A DNA stretch of 9,625 bases from Planctomycetota bacterium (GTDB taxonomy: Bacteria > Planctomycetota > Phycisphaerae > Phycisphaerales > SM1A02). The notes beneath the pieces were generated by a model. It was not told the origin of the DNA, did no database searches, and was given only the letters and a program-made list of their open reading frames with translations. The translations under genes and the position numbers were made by a program. Every line of letters starts with the position of its first letter. Position 1 is the first letter of the stretch. The stretch is taken from contig QWPU01000061.1 of the NCBI GenBank assembly GCA_003671065.1, forward strand, positions 1 to 9,625, written 5' to 3'. Shown piece after piece: positions 1 through 6,786 of the stretch.

Positions 1-429
1 CTTCGTTCCAGGTTGACGATCGCCGCCGGGTCCGCCGGGTCCACCAGGTCCGCCAGGTCCACCACGACCCATCGGTCCACTCTCTCCACCTGGTTGCCGA
101 CCTCCGCCGCCACCACGGCTTTGCGGTGGATTCTTCTTGAGTTCCTCACGCGCGGCATCAAGTTCCGCACCTTCAAGTCGTCCGTTGGAATTGACATCAA
201 ACTTCGCGAGCATCTTGCGCTCAGGCGCGTTCGGTCCGCCGCCTCCCATGCCGCCTCCCATGCCTCGCCCGCCAGGACCCATCAGTGGATCCGACGGAGC
301 ACCATCCTGACCGAAAGGCGGCGGGCCTTCTTGTGGAGGGCGGCCTTCGTCTTGCCGTGCAAGCGCAAAGTTCGTGCAGGAGAATGTGAGAGCGAGCGTG
401 CAGATGCGCAGGAGCGAAGTGGTCAGCAT
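1..429 (-). CDS. Secreted EF-hand protein with Gly/Pro-rich low-complexity segments (partial, C-terminus beyond left edge)
   Basis: The reading frame is open from an ATG at 429 to the left edge, giving 143 residues with no stop. Residues 1-24 form a signal peptide: a hydrophobic core around residues 6-17 and an A-L-A cleavage site before R25. The sequence FSC at 16-18 is not a good lipobox, so signal peptidase I is expected. Residues 50-66 are Gly/Met-rich. Residues 78-89 form one complete EF-hand loop with D78, N80, N82, G83, L85, E86 and E89 in place, so calcium binding is likely. Residues 106-137 are Gly-rich and end in a (GGP)4 collagen-like run. An in-frame ATG at 489 would add 20 residues; I prefer 429 because it gives a normal signal peptide. 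Planctomycetes carry many such EF-hand secreted proteins, some of them CotH-kinase-like, but the domain that would name this one lies outside the window. Function is unknown. Confidence 0.8.
   Translation of the reverse strand, partial: MLTTSLLRICTLALTFSCTNFALARQDEGRPPQEGPPPFGQDGAPSDPLMGPGGRGMGGGMGGGGPNAPERKMLAKFDVNSNGRLEGAELDAAREELKKNPPQSRGGGGGRQPGGESGPMGRGGPGGPGGPGGPGGDRQPGTK
23..67. repeat. Five tandem 9-bp units inside the EF-hand protein gene
   Basis: Units of the form cc(g/a)cc(g/a)ggt follow one another at 23-31, 32-40, 41-49 and 50-58, with a degenerate fifth at 59-67. The first two units are identical. Read on the minus strand they encode the (Gly-Gly-Pro)n segment. Because nine is a multiple of three, changes in copy number would lengthen or shorten the collagen-like run without breaking the frame. 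Confidence 0.8.
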
Positions 430-533
430 GAGAGGTTTCCGAGAGCGTGCGAAAGCGTTGGTACTCGAACGCGCCACGAAACAAAACATGACAAAGCCTG
501 CGAGAAATCAAGCGAATCGGCGCAAGCGAAACT
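430..533. other. Intergenic gap between serS and the EF-hand protein gene
   Basis: This 104-base spacer follows the serS stop codon. It holds an 8-bp direct repeat, caagcgaa at 509-516 and 523-530, with a 14-base period. I see no GC-rich stem followed by a T tract on the minus strand, so there is no convincing intrinsic terminator, and no TANNNT hexamer close to the start at 429. If the alternative ATG at 489 is used the spacer shrinks to 44 bases. Confidence 0.5.
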
Positions 534-1931
534 TCACCCGATCTTTGCAATACCACCCATGAATGGCCGAAGCACCTCAGGCACCACGACCGAACCATCC
601 GCTTGTTGATGCATCTCGAGAATGGGAATCAGCACGCGCGGGCTCGCAATAACCGTGTTGTTCAGCGCGTAGGCAAAGCGCAGTTTGCCAGTCTCATCGC
701 GATAGCGAAGATTAAGCCGACGACATTGGAAATCACCGAGTCGACTCGCCGAATGCGTTTCGCCAAACTCGCCCGTCGGCGCGCCGTCGCTGCCAATGGC
801 ACCGCGACCAGGCATCCAACTTTCAATATCAATCATGTCTTCGTTTTTCACACCAAGGTCGCCCGTGCAGCATTGCAACAAGCGATACGCAAGACCGAGT
901 GATTGCAGAATCATCTCAACCGTTTCCATCATCTGCGCGTGCCACGCGCGCGATTCCGCTTCATCAGCGCGGCAGACAACGATTTGCTCAACCTTGTCGA
1001 ACTGATGAATGCGATACAAGCCCGCAGTGTCTTTGCCTGCAGCGCCAGCTTCACGACGGAAGCATGTGCTCACCGTGCAGTACTTGAGCGGCAGCGCATG
1101 AAGGTCAAGGATTTCATCAGCATGAAGGCCCATGAGTCCGACTTCGCCCGTGCCAGTGAGGAACAAGTCGTGCGCTGAGCCGCGCACACTTTCTTCGATG
1201 TGATACGCCTGCTCGCGACCCGCGGGAAAGAAGCCCGTGCCAATCATGCACTCTTCCTTCACAAGCACAGGCACGCCCATCGGCGTAAAACCGCGGCGAT
1301 CAGCCATGAAATCAATCGCATAGCGCAACACCGCTTGGTGCAAGCGCATGCCAAGACCCGTCATGACATAGTGGCGCGTGCCCGCCATCTTCACGCCGCG
1401 TTCGAAGTCGACGAGTCCGTGCATCTTCACGAGTTCAAGATGCGTGCGCGGTGCGAAGCCACGGTTCTGCGCGAAGGTTTGCGCGAAGTTCCATCCTGCG
1501 GGAGCCCAGCGCCGAAGTTCAATGTTGTCTTCGCTGCCTTTGCCCTTAGGGACATCGGCAGCGGGTGGCTGTGGCACGAGCATCCACAGTGACTTCCATT
1601 CAGGCTCAATCGCGGCAAGGCGCGCGTCGCACTCTTGCACTTCAGCTTTGAGCGCAATCGGGCGCGCTTCAAGGCCAGCGATTTCACTGGTGATGCGTTC
1701 CTTCTCGAGTGGATTCGCGCTCTTGAACTTTGCTTTGAGTTGACCGATCATCGGACCCGATTCTTTTCCGATCCGATTCTGCTCTGCGCGGGCAGTTTCT
1801 TGCCGCGTGATGATGGCTCTGCGAGCTTCGTCAATGGCGAGCAGTCGATCAATGTCGACCGTCATGCACTTGTCGCGCACGCCGTTACGGAAGCGGTCTG
1901 GATGCTCACGGAGTTCCTTCAGGTCAATCAT
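534..1931 (-). CDS. serS: Seryl-tRNA synthetase (class II)
   Basis: This cytosolic enzyme attaches serine to tRNA-Ser using ATP. The 465-residue product begins MIDLKELREHPDRF, the usual SerRS N-terminus, followed by a long coiled-coil tRNA-binding arm (about residues 20-115) and the class II catalytic core. Motif 1 lies near residues 214-236. A T-G-E serine-pocket motif is at 261-263 (TAE in many homologues). Motif 2 spans 290-315 and reads CFRREAGAAGKD then RIHQFDKVE. Motif 3 is near 423-437 and contains ALNNT and SPRVLIPILE. The C-terminus VPEVLRPFMGG is typical. Length is above the usual 420-430; part of the excess is a Gly/Asp-rich insertion at about 374-390 before GETHSASRLGDFQCRR. I chose ATG 1931 over the in-frame GTG at 1970, which would overlap nadK and add a non-conserved extension. 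It lies 22 bases after the nadK stop. Confidence 0.97.
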   Translation of the reverse strand: MIDLKELREHPDRFRNGVRDKCMTVDIDRLLAIDEARRAIITRQETARAEQNRIGKESGPMIGQLKAKFKSANPLEKERITSEIAGLEARPIALKAEVQECDARLAAIEPEWKSLWMLVPQPPAADVPKGKGSEDNIELRRWAPAGWNFAQTFAQNRGFAPRTHLELVKMHGLVDFERGVKMAGTRHYVMTGLGMRLHQAVLRYAIDFMADRRGFTPMGVPVLVKEECMIGTGFFPAGREQAYHIEESVRGSAHDLFLTGTGEVGLMGLHADEILDLHALPLKYCTVSTCFRREAGAAGKDTAGLYRIHQFDKVEQIVVCRADEAESRAWHAQMMETVEMILQSLGLAYRLLQCCTGDLGVKNEDMIDIESWMPGRGAIGSDGAPTGEFGETHSASRLGDFQCRRLNLRYRDETGKLRFAYALNNTVIASPRVLIPILEMHQQADGSVVVPEVLRPFMGGIAKIG

Positions 1932-1940
1932 GGAACGCCG

Positions 1941-1946
1941 AGCATA
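1941..1946 (-). promoter_or_regulatory. Candidate -10 hexamer (TATGCT) just upstream of serS
   Basis: On the minus strand TATGCT fits TANNNT and ends 9 bases before the serS ATG. It matches TATAAT at four positions. The spacer to the ATG has no Shine-Dalgarno sequence. The hexamer lies just downstream of the nadK stop. No good -35 was seen. It is the weakest of the six similar sites because of its longer spacing. Confidence 0.3.
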
Positions 1947-1953
1947 TCGAACA

Positions 1954-2823
1954 TCACGGACCGCGGTCACGATACGACGGAGGAGCCGCCCACCGCATTT
2001 TTTCGCGGAGAGTCTCCCAATAGCGATTTGACGGATTCGCTACAAACTGCGCGTCTTTGTCGTGGCGGCGCGCACGGACCGTGTCGCCCGCTTGCATGGG
2101 AATGATGCGCTGACCATCAAGCACGAGACTCGTGCCTTCGTTGGCTCGTCGGACAGTAATCGAGATTTTTTCGTGGGCACCAACGACGACGGGACGGAAG
2201 GCAAGACTGTGCGCGCAAATCGGCGTGATGGAAATGCCCGCGACATCAGGATGCACGATGGGGCCGCCCGCACTCGCGCTGTAGGCGGTGGAACCCGTGG
2301 GTGTTGCGAGGATCACGCCGTCGCCAGTGATCTCGACACCTTCTTCGTCGGCATCAACAGACAGCAGCAGTTCGATCATGCGATGGGGCGCGCCTGCGGC
2401 AATCACCGCGTCGTTGATGGCAAGCCCCGCCGCGGCGTGCGAGCCATCATGGCGCACGACATCGAGCGAAAGCAGCATGCGTTTGCGCAGCGGGGGTGCC
2501 GCGCCGAAGACAAGCGCCGCGTGCACGGCGAGATCATCGACATCGAACTCCGCAAGAAATCCGAGGCGTCCCGCGTTGACGCCGACGATCGGTTTACCGT
2601 GATCAACAAGTCGTCGTGCTTGCGCGATGAGCGTGCCGTCGCCACCAACAACGATCGCGAGGTCGAACGAAACTGCGACATCGTGCTCAAGATGCGCGCC
2701 ATCATCACGCGCGTCAAGCTCAGTGATTGCGGCATGTGGCGCGACAATCGATCGCACAATATCCGCGACGCGCGTGGCTTCGTGGCGTGAGTGGTTAGCG
2801 ATAAGCAGCGCGCGGCGAGGCAT
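1954..2823 (-). CDS. nadK: NAD kinase (ATP:NAD+ 2'-phosphotransferase)
   Basis: This cytosolic enzyme phosphorylates NAD+ to NADP+ and sets the NADP pool. The product has 289 residues, a normal bacterial length. The diagnostic GGDGT motif is at residues 60-64, preceded by a hydrophobic strand (LAIVV). The N-(E/D) motif is present as INDAV at 136-140. The TPTGSTAYSASAGGP motif is at 174-188, followed by a His-Pro after IV. The C-terminal LVLDGQ at 233-238 is also typical of the family. The ATG at 2823 is followed directly by a Rossmann-like first strand (RRALLIAN). The gene sits 42 bases downstream of the ABC ATPase gene and 22 bases upstream of serS on the same strand. No Shine-Dalgarno sequence precedes the start, but a TACACT hexamer lies 7 bases upstream, so the gene may have its own promoter. 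Confidence 0.97.
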   Translation of the reverse strand: MPRRALLIANHSRHEATRVADIVRSIVAPHAAITELDARDDGAHLEHDVAVSFDLAIVVGGDGTLIAQARRLVDHGKPIVGVNAGRLGFLAEFDVDDLAVHAALVFGAAPPLRKRMLLSLDVVRHDGSHAAAGLAINDAVIAAGAPHRMIELLLSVDADEEGVEITGDGVILATPTGSTAYSASAGGPIVHPDVAGISITPICAHSLAFRPVVVGAHEKISITVRRANEGTSLVLDGQRIIPMQAGDTVRARRHDKDAQFVANPSNRYWETLREKMRWAAPPSYRDRGP

Positions 2824-2830
2824 GTTGAAA

Positions 2831-2836
2831 AGTGTA
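2831..2836 (-). promoter_or_regulatory. Candidate -10 hexamer (TACACT) just upstream of nadK
   Basis: On the minus strand TACACT ends 7 bases before the nadK ATG. The same hexamer stands 6 and 8 bases before two other starts in this window. It lies in the 42-base gap after the ABC ATPase gene. No good -35 is visible at the standard spacing. If it is used, the nadK mRNA would have essentially no leader. Confidence 0.4.
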
Positions 2837-2865
2837 TCGAGGCTTGAGTACGGAAGGCTTTCGCG

Positions 2866-3813
2866 CTAGCTCACAAGCCCCTTCGTCAGCCGCATGAACG
2901 CCGTCTCAAGACTGATCTCTTCGGGCGCCAATCGTGTGAGTCGAAATCCTTGCGCAAGAAGTCGCGCGGCCAATTCACTCGCGGCAACTTCTGCGTTTGG
3001 AACAAGTTCGACATCAAGGCGCTTCGAGCCGTCATCGGCCACAAGCTCGACCTTCGACACGCCACGCACGCCGCGCAGCAGCGTCGCCGCGTCTTCCGCG
3101 CGTGCTTCCACGCCAATCTGCACGATTTTGCCGACTTTCGCACGCGCCATGAGATCGCTCAGCGCACCAGCGAAGGCGAGTTTGCCTTGCTCGATCACAC
3201 CGACCGCGTTGCACAGATCCGCCAGCTCCGACAAGATGTGCGACGAAATGAGAATCGTCTTACCGATGCGGCGGAGCTCCTTGAGCAGTTCGCGCATCTC
3301 GATACGAGCGCGCGGATCCAAACCCGACGACGGCTCATCCATCAACAATACTTTCGGATCATGAATAAGCACGCGGGCAACTGCCAGTCGTTGCTGCATG
3401 CCGCGCGAGAGTCCGTTCACTTCGCTTTCGGTCTTGTGCGTGAGATCGGTGAGCGCCAACACTTCGCTGATCGTGCGATCACGCTTCGCACTCGGCACCC
3501 CGTAACACGCCGCAAAGAACTCCAAGTACTCGCTTACCGTCATGTCTTGATACGCACCCATGAAATCGGGGACATAGCCAATGAGCGGGCGAATGAGGTG
3601 ATTCTGGTATCCAACGACTTTTCCATCGATGCGCGCTTCGCCCCAGGTAGGCTTGAGCAGCGTGGCGAGAATCTTAATCGTCGTAGTTTTGCCCGCGCCG
3701 TTGGGGCCAATGAAGCCGAAGCATGTGCCTTCTTCGATCGAGAGGTTGAGATTGTCTAGCGCGATGAAATCGCCGTACTTCTTCGTGAGATTGACTGTCT
3801 CGATCATCGGCAT
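2866..3813 (-). CDS. ABC-2-type transporter ATP-binding protein
   Basis: This 315-residue cytoplasmic ATPase would drive a membrane partner by ATP hydrolysis. Walker A GPNGAGKT is at residues 36-43, the signature LSRGM at 135-139, Walker B VLLMDEP at 155-161 with the catalytic Glu at 160, the D-loop SGLD at 163-166, and the switch His at 192. The Q-loop position reads GYVPDFMG (79-86), with Asp where Gln is usual; from memory, a GY-x-PDFFG variant is common in one ABC-2 ATPase subfamily. Residues 225-315 form an extra C-terminal domain of the DUF4162 type, seen in drug and lipid exporter ATPases. The ATG lies 9 bases after the stop of the large membrane protein gene, implying co-transcription and probably translational coupling. 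An alternative ATG two codons downstream is possible. The substrate cannot be read from the sequence. No permease gene is adjacent. Confidence 0.95.
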   Translation of the reverse strand: MPMIETVNLTKKYGDFIALDNLNLSIEEGTCFGFIGPNGAGKTTTIKILATLLKPTWGEARIDGKVVGYQNHLIRPLIGYVPDFMGAYQDMTVSEYLEFFAACYGVPSAKRDRTISEVLALTDLTHKTESEVNGLSRGMQQRLAVARVLIHDPKVLLMDEPSSGLDPRARIEMRELLKELRRIGKTILISSHILSELADLCNAVGVIEQGKLAFAGALSDLMARAKVGKIVQIGVEARAEDAATLLRGVRGVSKVELVADDGSKRLDVELVPNAEVAASELAARLLAQGFRLTRLAPEEISLETAFMRLTKGLVS

Positions 3814-3822
3814 AGGTGCGTC

Positions 3823-6492
3823 TCACTTGCTGTCGAGTGGGCTTGGAAGGGGAGCCACTTCGTTATTTTTCGTCGGTGGTGTGTAAGGTGCGATGCCTGC
3901 TGACGCAGGAGTCTTCACTGGAGTTTCGACTGCAGTCGTGTCGGCCTCGCTCGCGCTTGTTGTGCGAGGGATCTTGTCAGGAATCACCCACGAATAATCG
4001 GCAGGCAGCGGCAACACCCAGCGCACGAAGACGCTTCCCTGCGCTGGAACTTCTTCGCCATCAACAGTGAGTGGATAGGGCAGCTCTACGTCGGTAAGCC
4101 AACCCATGATCACCAGGCACGGCTCGGTAAACGCGGCGGACAGATCGAGTGTCCTCGCGCTGGCTCGACTGATGCGTAACAGCTTCGGATCACTAGGAGG
4201 ATTCTTCAAATATGCGGGAGGTTCGAGCATGTTGTAGAGGGTCAACATTTCGAATGCTCGATCGAGCGGAATGTCGTCGGTGGCTCCGAACGCGCCGCCA
4301 AACTGAGACGCGGCTTGATGAATCGAGTCGTAGTAGCGCCCGCTGAGCGCGTTCTCAAGACCGAGACGATCAGTGAGCAGCGCTTCTGGAAAGCAGTTCG
4401 TGAGATCGAGTTCGCTGCCAGGCGCCCAGTTGGGGACGCTCACAAGCGTGCCTCGATTCGGCAGTTGATCGATGTAGCGGCGATCAGCGATTTTCCCTGA
4501 AACAGCAGGCCGAAGTGCTTGCAGGGGATTTCGCATCGGCCAGATATGCAGCATCATCACACCCGTCAGGGGCGCAGGAAGCGAGTGCGTGAGCGTTCCA
4601 TTGATCGTGATGCGTGCGGGACCGTTTGAGCGATCAATCTCGACGCTCACCGGCTTTGTCGCCGACGGCATCCGTCCCCAACCATCTTTCACGCCACCGA
4701 GCCAGTGCACTTCGAAGTCGACCGAAGTTGCACGCGACGGTGCGTTCATCGTGTTGGGTGAATCGAGCGCCATAAGGTAGCGCTCGCTGCTCGGAAATCC
4801 TTCCGCGATGCTTTCTACGCTGCGCCACGAGGACAGTTGATTGCGCGTGTCACTACTGCCCGCTGCAGGAGTCGTGTCAAGCGTGACGCGCGTGCTGCCA
4901 TACTGCGGCGCAAACAGTGAGAACCAACCCGTCACGCGTTTCAACTGTGGTCGCGTGACATCGGTTTCGCCAGGCGCACGTTCGATCATGTCAAGCACTG
5001 TGAGGTGGCGAATGCGCGCTTCACTTCCTGCGAGCGAACCACCGATTGCCCAAATGCCGACCGTGAACACCGCAGCCACCGCGACATAGGCGACCCATGA
5101 CCATCGTTCCTTTTTCCACGACTTCAGCAGCGCAAAGCCGAGTGGACCTGCGATGAGCCAATAGAGCGCAAACACCGCGGTTGCCGCAAGAACGCCCACG
5201 GCTGCTTCGCCCGCAAGACCGATGGCGGGAGCGATCTCTGCGCCCCCGCCGAGCGTTCGCGCGTAGCCGCCGCTCGTGAGGCGGCCTGCTTCGTCAAGCG
5301 CGATGTACTCGGCACCACTAGGCGTGTCAGCGCGACGACTGAGAATTCGATTCCAAAACACATCGCCTTGTGGAATCGCGGGAGTTTGCAATCCGCGCGC
5401 TGCGATTTCTTCGACATCGAGCCCAATCACAGTCATGTGACCGAATCCAACTTCGCGTCGCACGCCAATGATGAGTCCGTCGATGTTTGGAGCGGAGCCT
5501 TCAATGGTGTTCGCGCTCGCGAGCTCAGGCACGCCATCGGAATTCTTCGGCGCAGGCACGCCGATGAAGGCGCGCCAGCCGTCAGTGAGTGTCGCAGGAT
5601 CAAACACAGTGAGCCGTGTGCGCGAATCTGGCGCGCGCAGCGATTCACTCACCGAGAGCATCGGTAGAAGATCCGCAATGCGAACATCATCGATGCGCAC
5701 AGGCGTTTCCTTCGGTAGTAACGCACTAAACGCGTGGCGATCCGCCGTGCCAATCGACCACGGATCACCCGCAGCGGGCAACGCGATGACGAAATTTCCG
5801 CCGCGCGTCATCCACTCAGTGAGTGCATTCGCAGAGTCTTCCGAAATGCGCGATGGTGGAATCGAACCGCCGCCCCACACCACCACATCGAACGCCGCGT
5901 AGCCTTCCCAACGATCGGGAAAACTCTCCGCATCGCGAAAGTTTCCGATCACGGTCATCGTGTTCATCGAAGGGATGTTGCCGTTGCTTGACGCTTGGTT
6001 GTAGATATCGAGTCCGCAACTGCGCGGCCCAACGACCGCGAAGGCGTCATCAGTAGGCTGCAGAAACACCGGCGGAGTTTCAGCGTTTGATCCTGCGATC
6101 TTTGCGGTGCCAAGGTCTCGAACGCGTTCGCCGTTCTTCACTTCATAGAGTCGAAGATCAAACACTTCATCGCGTAATCGCCCTTCGCCAAAGGGTGGGA
6201 GCACGCCGTAGAGCCAGCGACGCTGCGCTTGTCCAGGGTTGAGCACGAAGGTGCGCGAATACTCGGCAACATCGAGGTCGGCGTTGGGAAGTTCCCACAC
6301 GGCTTCAATCTCAACAGGCCCATCGAGCGCGCTGCGAAACTCAACTTGCACCGCAAGAGGACCCGCCGCGCGCGCGATGTCACCTGCACCGAAGTGAATG
6401 ACCTTCACGCCGATATCGCCAGCAACCGCTGGACTTCCGAGAACCCCCGCGAGGAGTGGGATGATGAGATTCGCTACACGCAAAGCCGCCAT
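3823..6492 (-). CDS. Large GATase-like membrane protein with two-helix hairpin, partner of the ABC ATPase
   Basis: The product has 889 residues. Residues 1-25 are a signal peptide (hydrophobic core, then PAVAG). A beta-rich region follows to about residue 135. A GATase1-like domain spans about 150-385, with FDVVVWGG at 201-208, a helix ending in EWMTRGGNFVIALP, and a GFGHMTVIGLD strand near 349-359; I see no catalytic Cys nucleophile. Two or three membrane segments lie at about 422-457 and 465-487, joined by a positive loop (KSWKKERW). The Y-W-L-I-A-GPLGFALL pattern before this loop resembles the 'vGPlnyl' signature of membrane proteins that occur beside ABC-2 ATPase genes. A long beta-rich extracytoplasmic region follows, with a Pro/Thr-rich tail after about 840. 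I chose ATG 6492 because the upstream ATG at 6561 adds a polar, unconserved stretch before the signal peptide. It is the first gene of a pair with the ABC ATPase. The substrate is unknown. Confidence 0.85.
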   Translation of the reverse strand: MAALRVANLIIPLLAGVLGSPAVAGDIGVKVIHFGAGDIARAAGPLAVQVEFRSALDGPVEIEAVWELPNADLDVAEYSRTFVLNPGQAQRRWLYGVLPPFGEGRLRDEVFDLRLYEVKNGERVRDLGTAKIAGSNAETPPVFLQPTDDAFAVVGPRSCGLDIYNQASSNGNIPSMNTMTVIGNFRDAESFPDRWEGYAAFDVVVWGGGSIPPSRISEDSANALTEWMTRGGNFVIALPAAGDPWSIGTADRHAFSALLPKETPVRIDDVRIADLLPMLSVSESLRAPDSRTRLTVFDPATLTDGWRAFIGVPAPKNSDGVPELASANTIEGSAPNIDGLIIGVRREVGFGHMTVIGLDVEEIAARGLQTPAIPQGDVFWNRILSRRADTPSGAEYIALDEAGRLTSGGYARTLGGGAEIAPAIGLAGEAAVGVLAATAVFALYWLIAGPLGFALLKSWKKERWSWVAYVAVAAVFTVGIWAIGGSLAGSEARIRHLTVLDMIERAPGETDVTRPQLKRVTGWFSLFAPQYGSTRVTLDTTPAAGSSDTRNQLSSWRSVESIAEGFPSSERYLMALDSPNTMNAPSRATSVDFEVHWLGGVKDGWGRMPSATKPVSVEIDRSNGPARITINGTLTHSLPAPLTGVMMLHIWPMRNPLQALRPAVSGKIADRRYIDQLPNRGTLVSVPNWAPGSELDLTNCFPEALLTDRLGLENALSGRYYDSIHQAASQFGGAFGATDDIPLDRAFEMLTLYNMLEPPAYLKNPPSDPKLLRISRASARTLDLSAAFTEPCLVIMGWLTDVELPYPLTVDGEEVPAQGSVFVRWVLPLPADYSWVIPDKIPRTTSASEADTTAVETPVKTPASAGIAPYTPPTKNNEVAPLPSPLDSK

Positions 6493-6500
6493 AGCGCGCG

Positions 6501-6506
6501 AGTGTA
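6501..6506 (-). promoter_or_regulatory. Candidate -10 hexamer (TACACT) upstream of the GATase-like gene
   Basis: On the minus strand GTACACT ends 8 bases before the chosen ATG at 6492. The identical 7-mer stands before the M20 peptidase start. A weak AGG lies about 15 bases before the ATG, too far for a normal ribosome binding site. The site supports the start at 6492 over the one at 6561. Confidence 0.4.
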
Positions 6507-6559
6507 CCTCGCAACTGAGCGCTGAATTCGTGCAGCGAACGGCCCGTGTTGAACTCGTC

Positions 6560-6570
6560 ATTAAAATTTG
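6560..6570. promoter_or_regulatory. AT-rich patch in the divergent spacer (possible -10 for the small membrane ORF)
   Basis: An 11-base AT-rich stretch (attaaaatttg) stands out in GC-rich DNA between the divergent GATase-like and small-ORF genes. On the plus strand TAAAAT (6562-6567) is one mismatch from TATAAT and lies 17 bases before the small ORF start. A TTGAAC at 6549 is too close to be its -35. Low confidence. Confidence 0.3.
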
Positions 6571-6584
6571 CCGATGCCTCGAGC

Positions 6585-6767
6585 ATGGACCCGCTTAGCA
6601 TCGTCGCCGTTCTTGCTTCCGCCGCCCTCGCGGGGATCTTGATCCTCGGCGTTATGGCTTCGCGCATGGACAACACGCAGCGATTCGTGGATCTCGTGCG
6701 CGACACTCGGCGCCTGCGCGCATCGTGCCAAGCGACGAACCCGCCGCGCGGTCGCCGTCGGGCATGA
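6585..6767 (+). CDS. Small single-pass membrane protein (60 aa), unknown function
   Basis: The product begins MDPLSIVAVLASAALAGILI and has one hydrophobic helix at about residues 4-24, followed by a basic, hydrophilic tail rich in Arg (ending RGRRRA). The positive-inside rule would place the tail in the cytoplasm. It fills most of the 294-base gap between two minus-strand genes and is convergent with the M20 peptidase gene, whose stop is 19 bases away. An ATG at 6546 in the same frame would add 13 residues and run further towards the GATase-like gene; I prefer 6585 because the helix starts at once. There is no Shine-Dalgarno sequence. I do not recognise a family. It could be a chance ORF, but the membrane-helix-plus-basic-tail organisation and its fit to the gap argue for a gene. 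Confidence 0.5.
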   Translation: MDPLSIVAVLASAALAGILILGVMASRMDNTQRFVDLVRDTRRLRASCQATNPPRGRRRA

Positions 6768-6783
6768 TCCGAGCATGATCCGA
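6762..6783. repeat. Tandem 11-bp direct repeat between convergent stop codons
   Basis: The 11-mer gcatgatccga occurs twice without spacer, at 6762-6772 and 6773-6783. The first copy contains the TGA stop of the small plus-strand ORF (6765-6767). The second copy fills most of the spacer before the stop of the M20 gene. It looks like a small local duplication. It does not form a terminator hairpin. Confidence 0.85.
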
Positions 6784-6786
6784 GCG

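Noticed and set aside
13..609. Plus-strand 198-codon open frame at the left edge
   Set aside because: The opposite strand encodes a signal peptide and a perfect EF-hand loop; this frame is Ser/Thr/Arg-rich and runs into the serS 3' end.
1932..1970. GTG start at 1970 for serS
   Set aside because: It would overlap the nadK 3' end by 17 bases and add 13 residues before the conserved MIDLKELRE start.
2062..2790. Plus-strand 242-codon open frame opposite nadK
   Set aside because: It lies wholly antisense to a clear NAD kinase gene, is rich in Arg and Asp with no domain pattern, and is the shadow frame expected from GC-biased third positions.
2824..2865. Terminator between the ABC ATPase gene and nadK
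   Set aside because: I looked for a GC-rich stem followed by T residues on the minus strand and found none; the spacer only holds the TACACT element.
2950..3759. Plus-strand 269-codon open frame opposite the ABC ATPase gene
   Set aside because: It is antisense to intact Walker A, signature and Walker B motifs and its translation has no recognisable fold or membrane pattern.
6493..6561. ATG 6561 as start of the GATase-like gene
   Set aside because: It adds 23 polar residues in front of a normal signal peptide and would overlap the candidate TACACT element.
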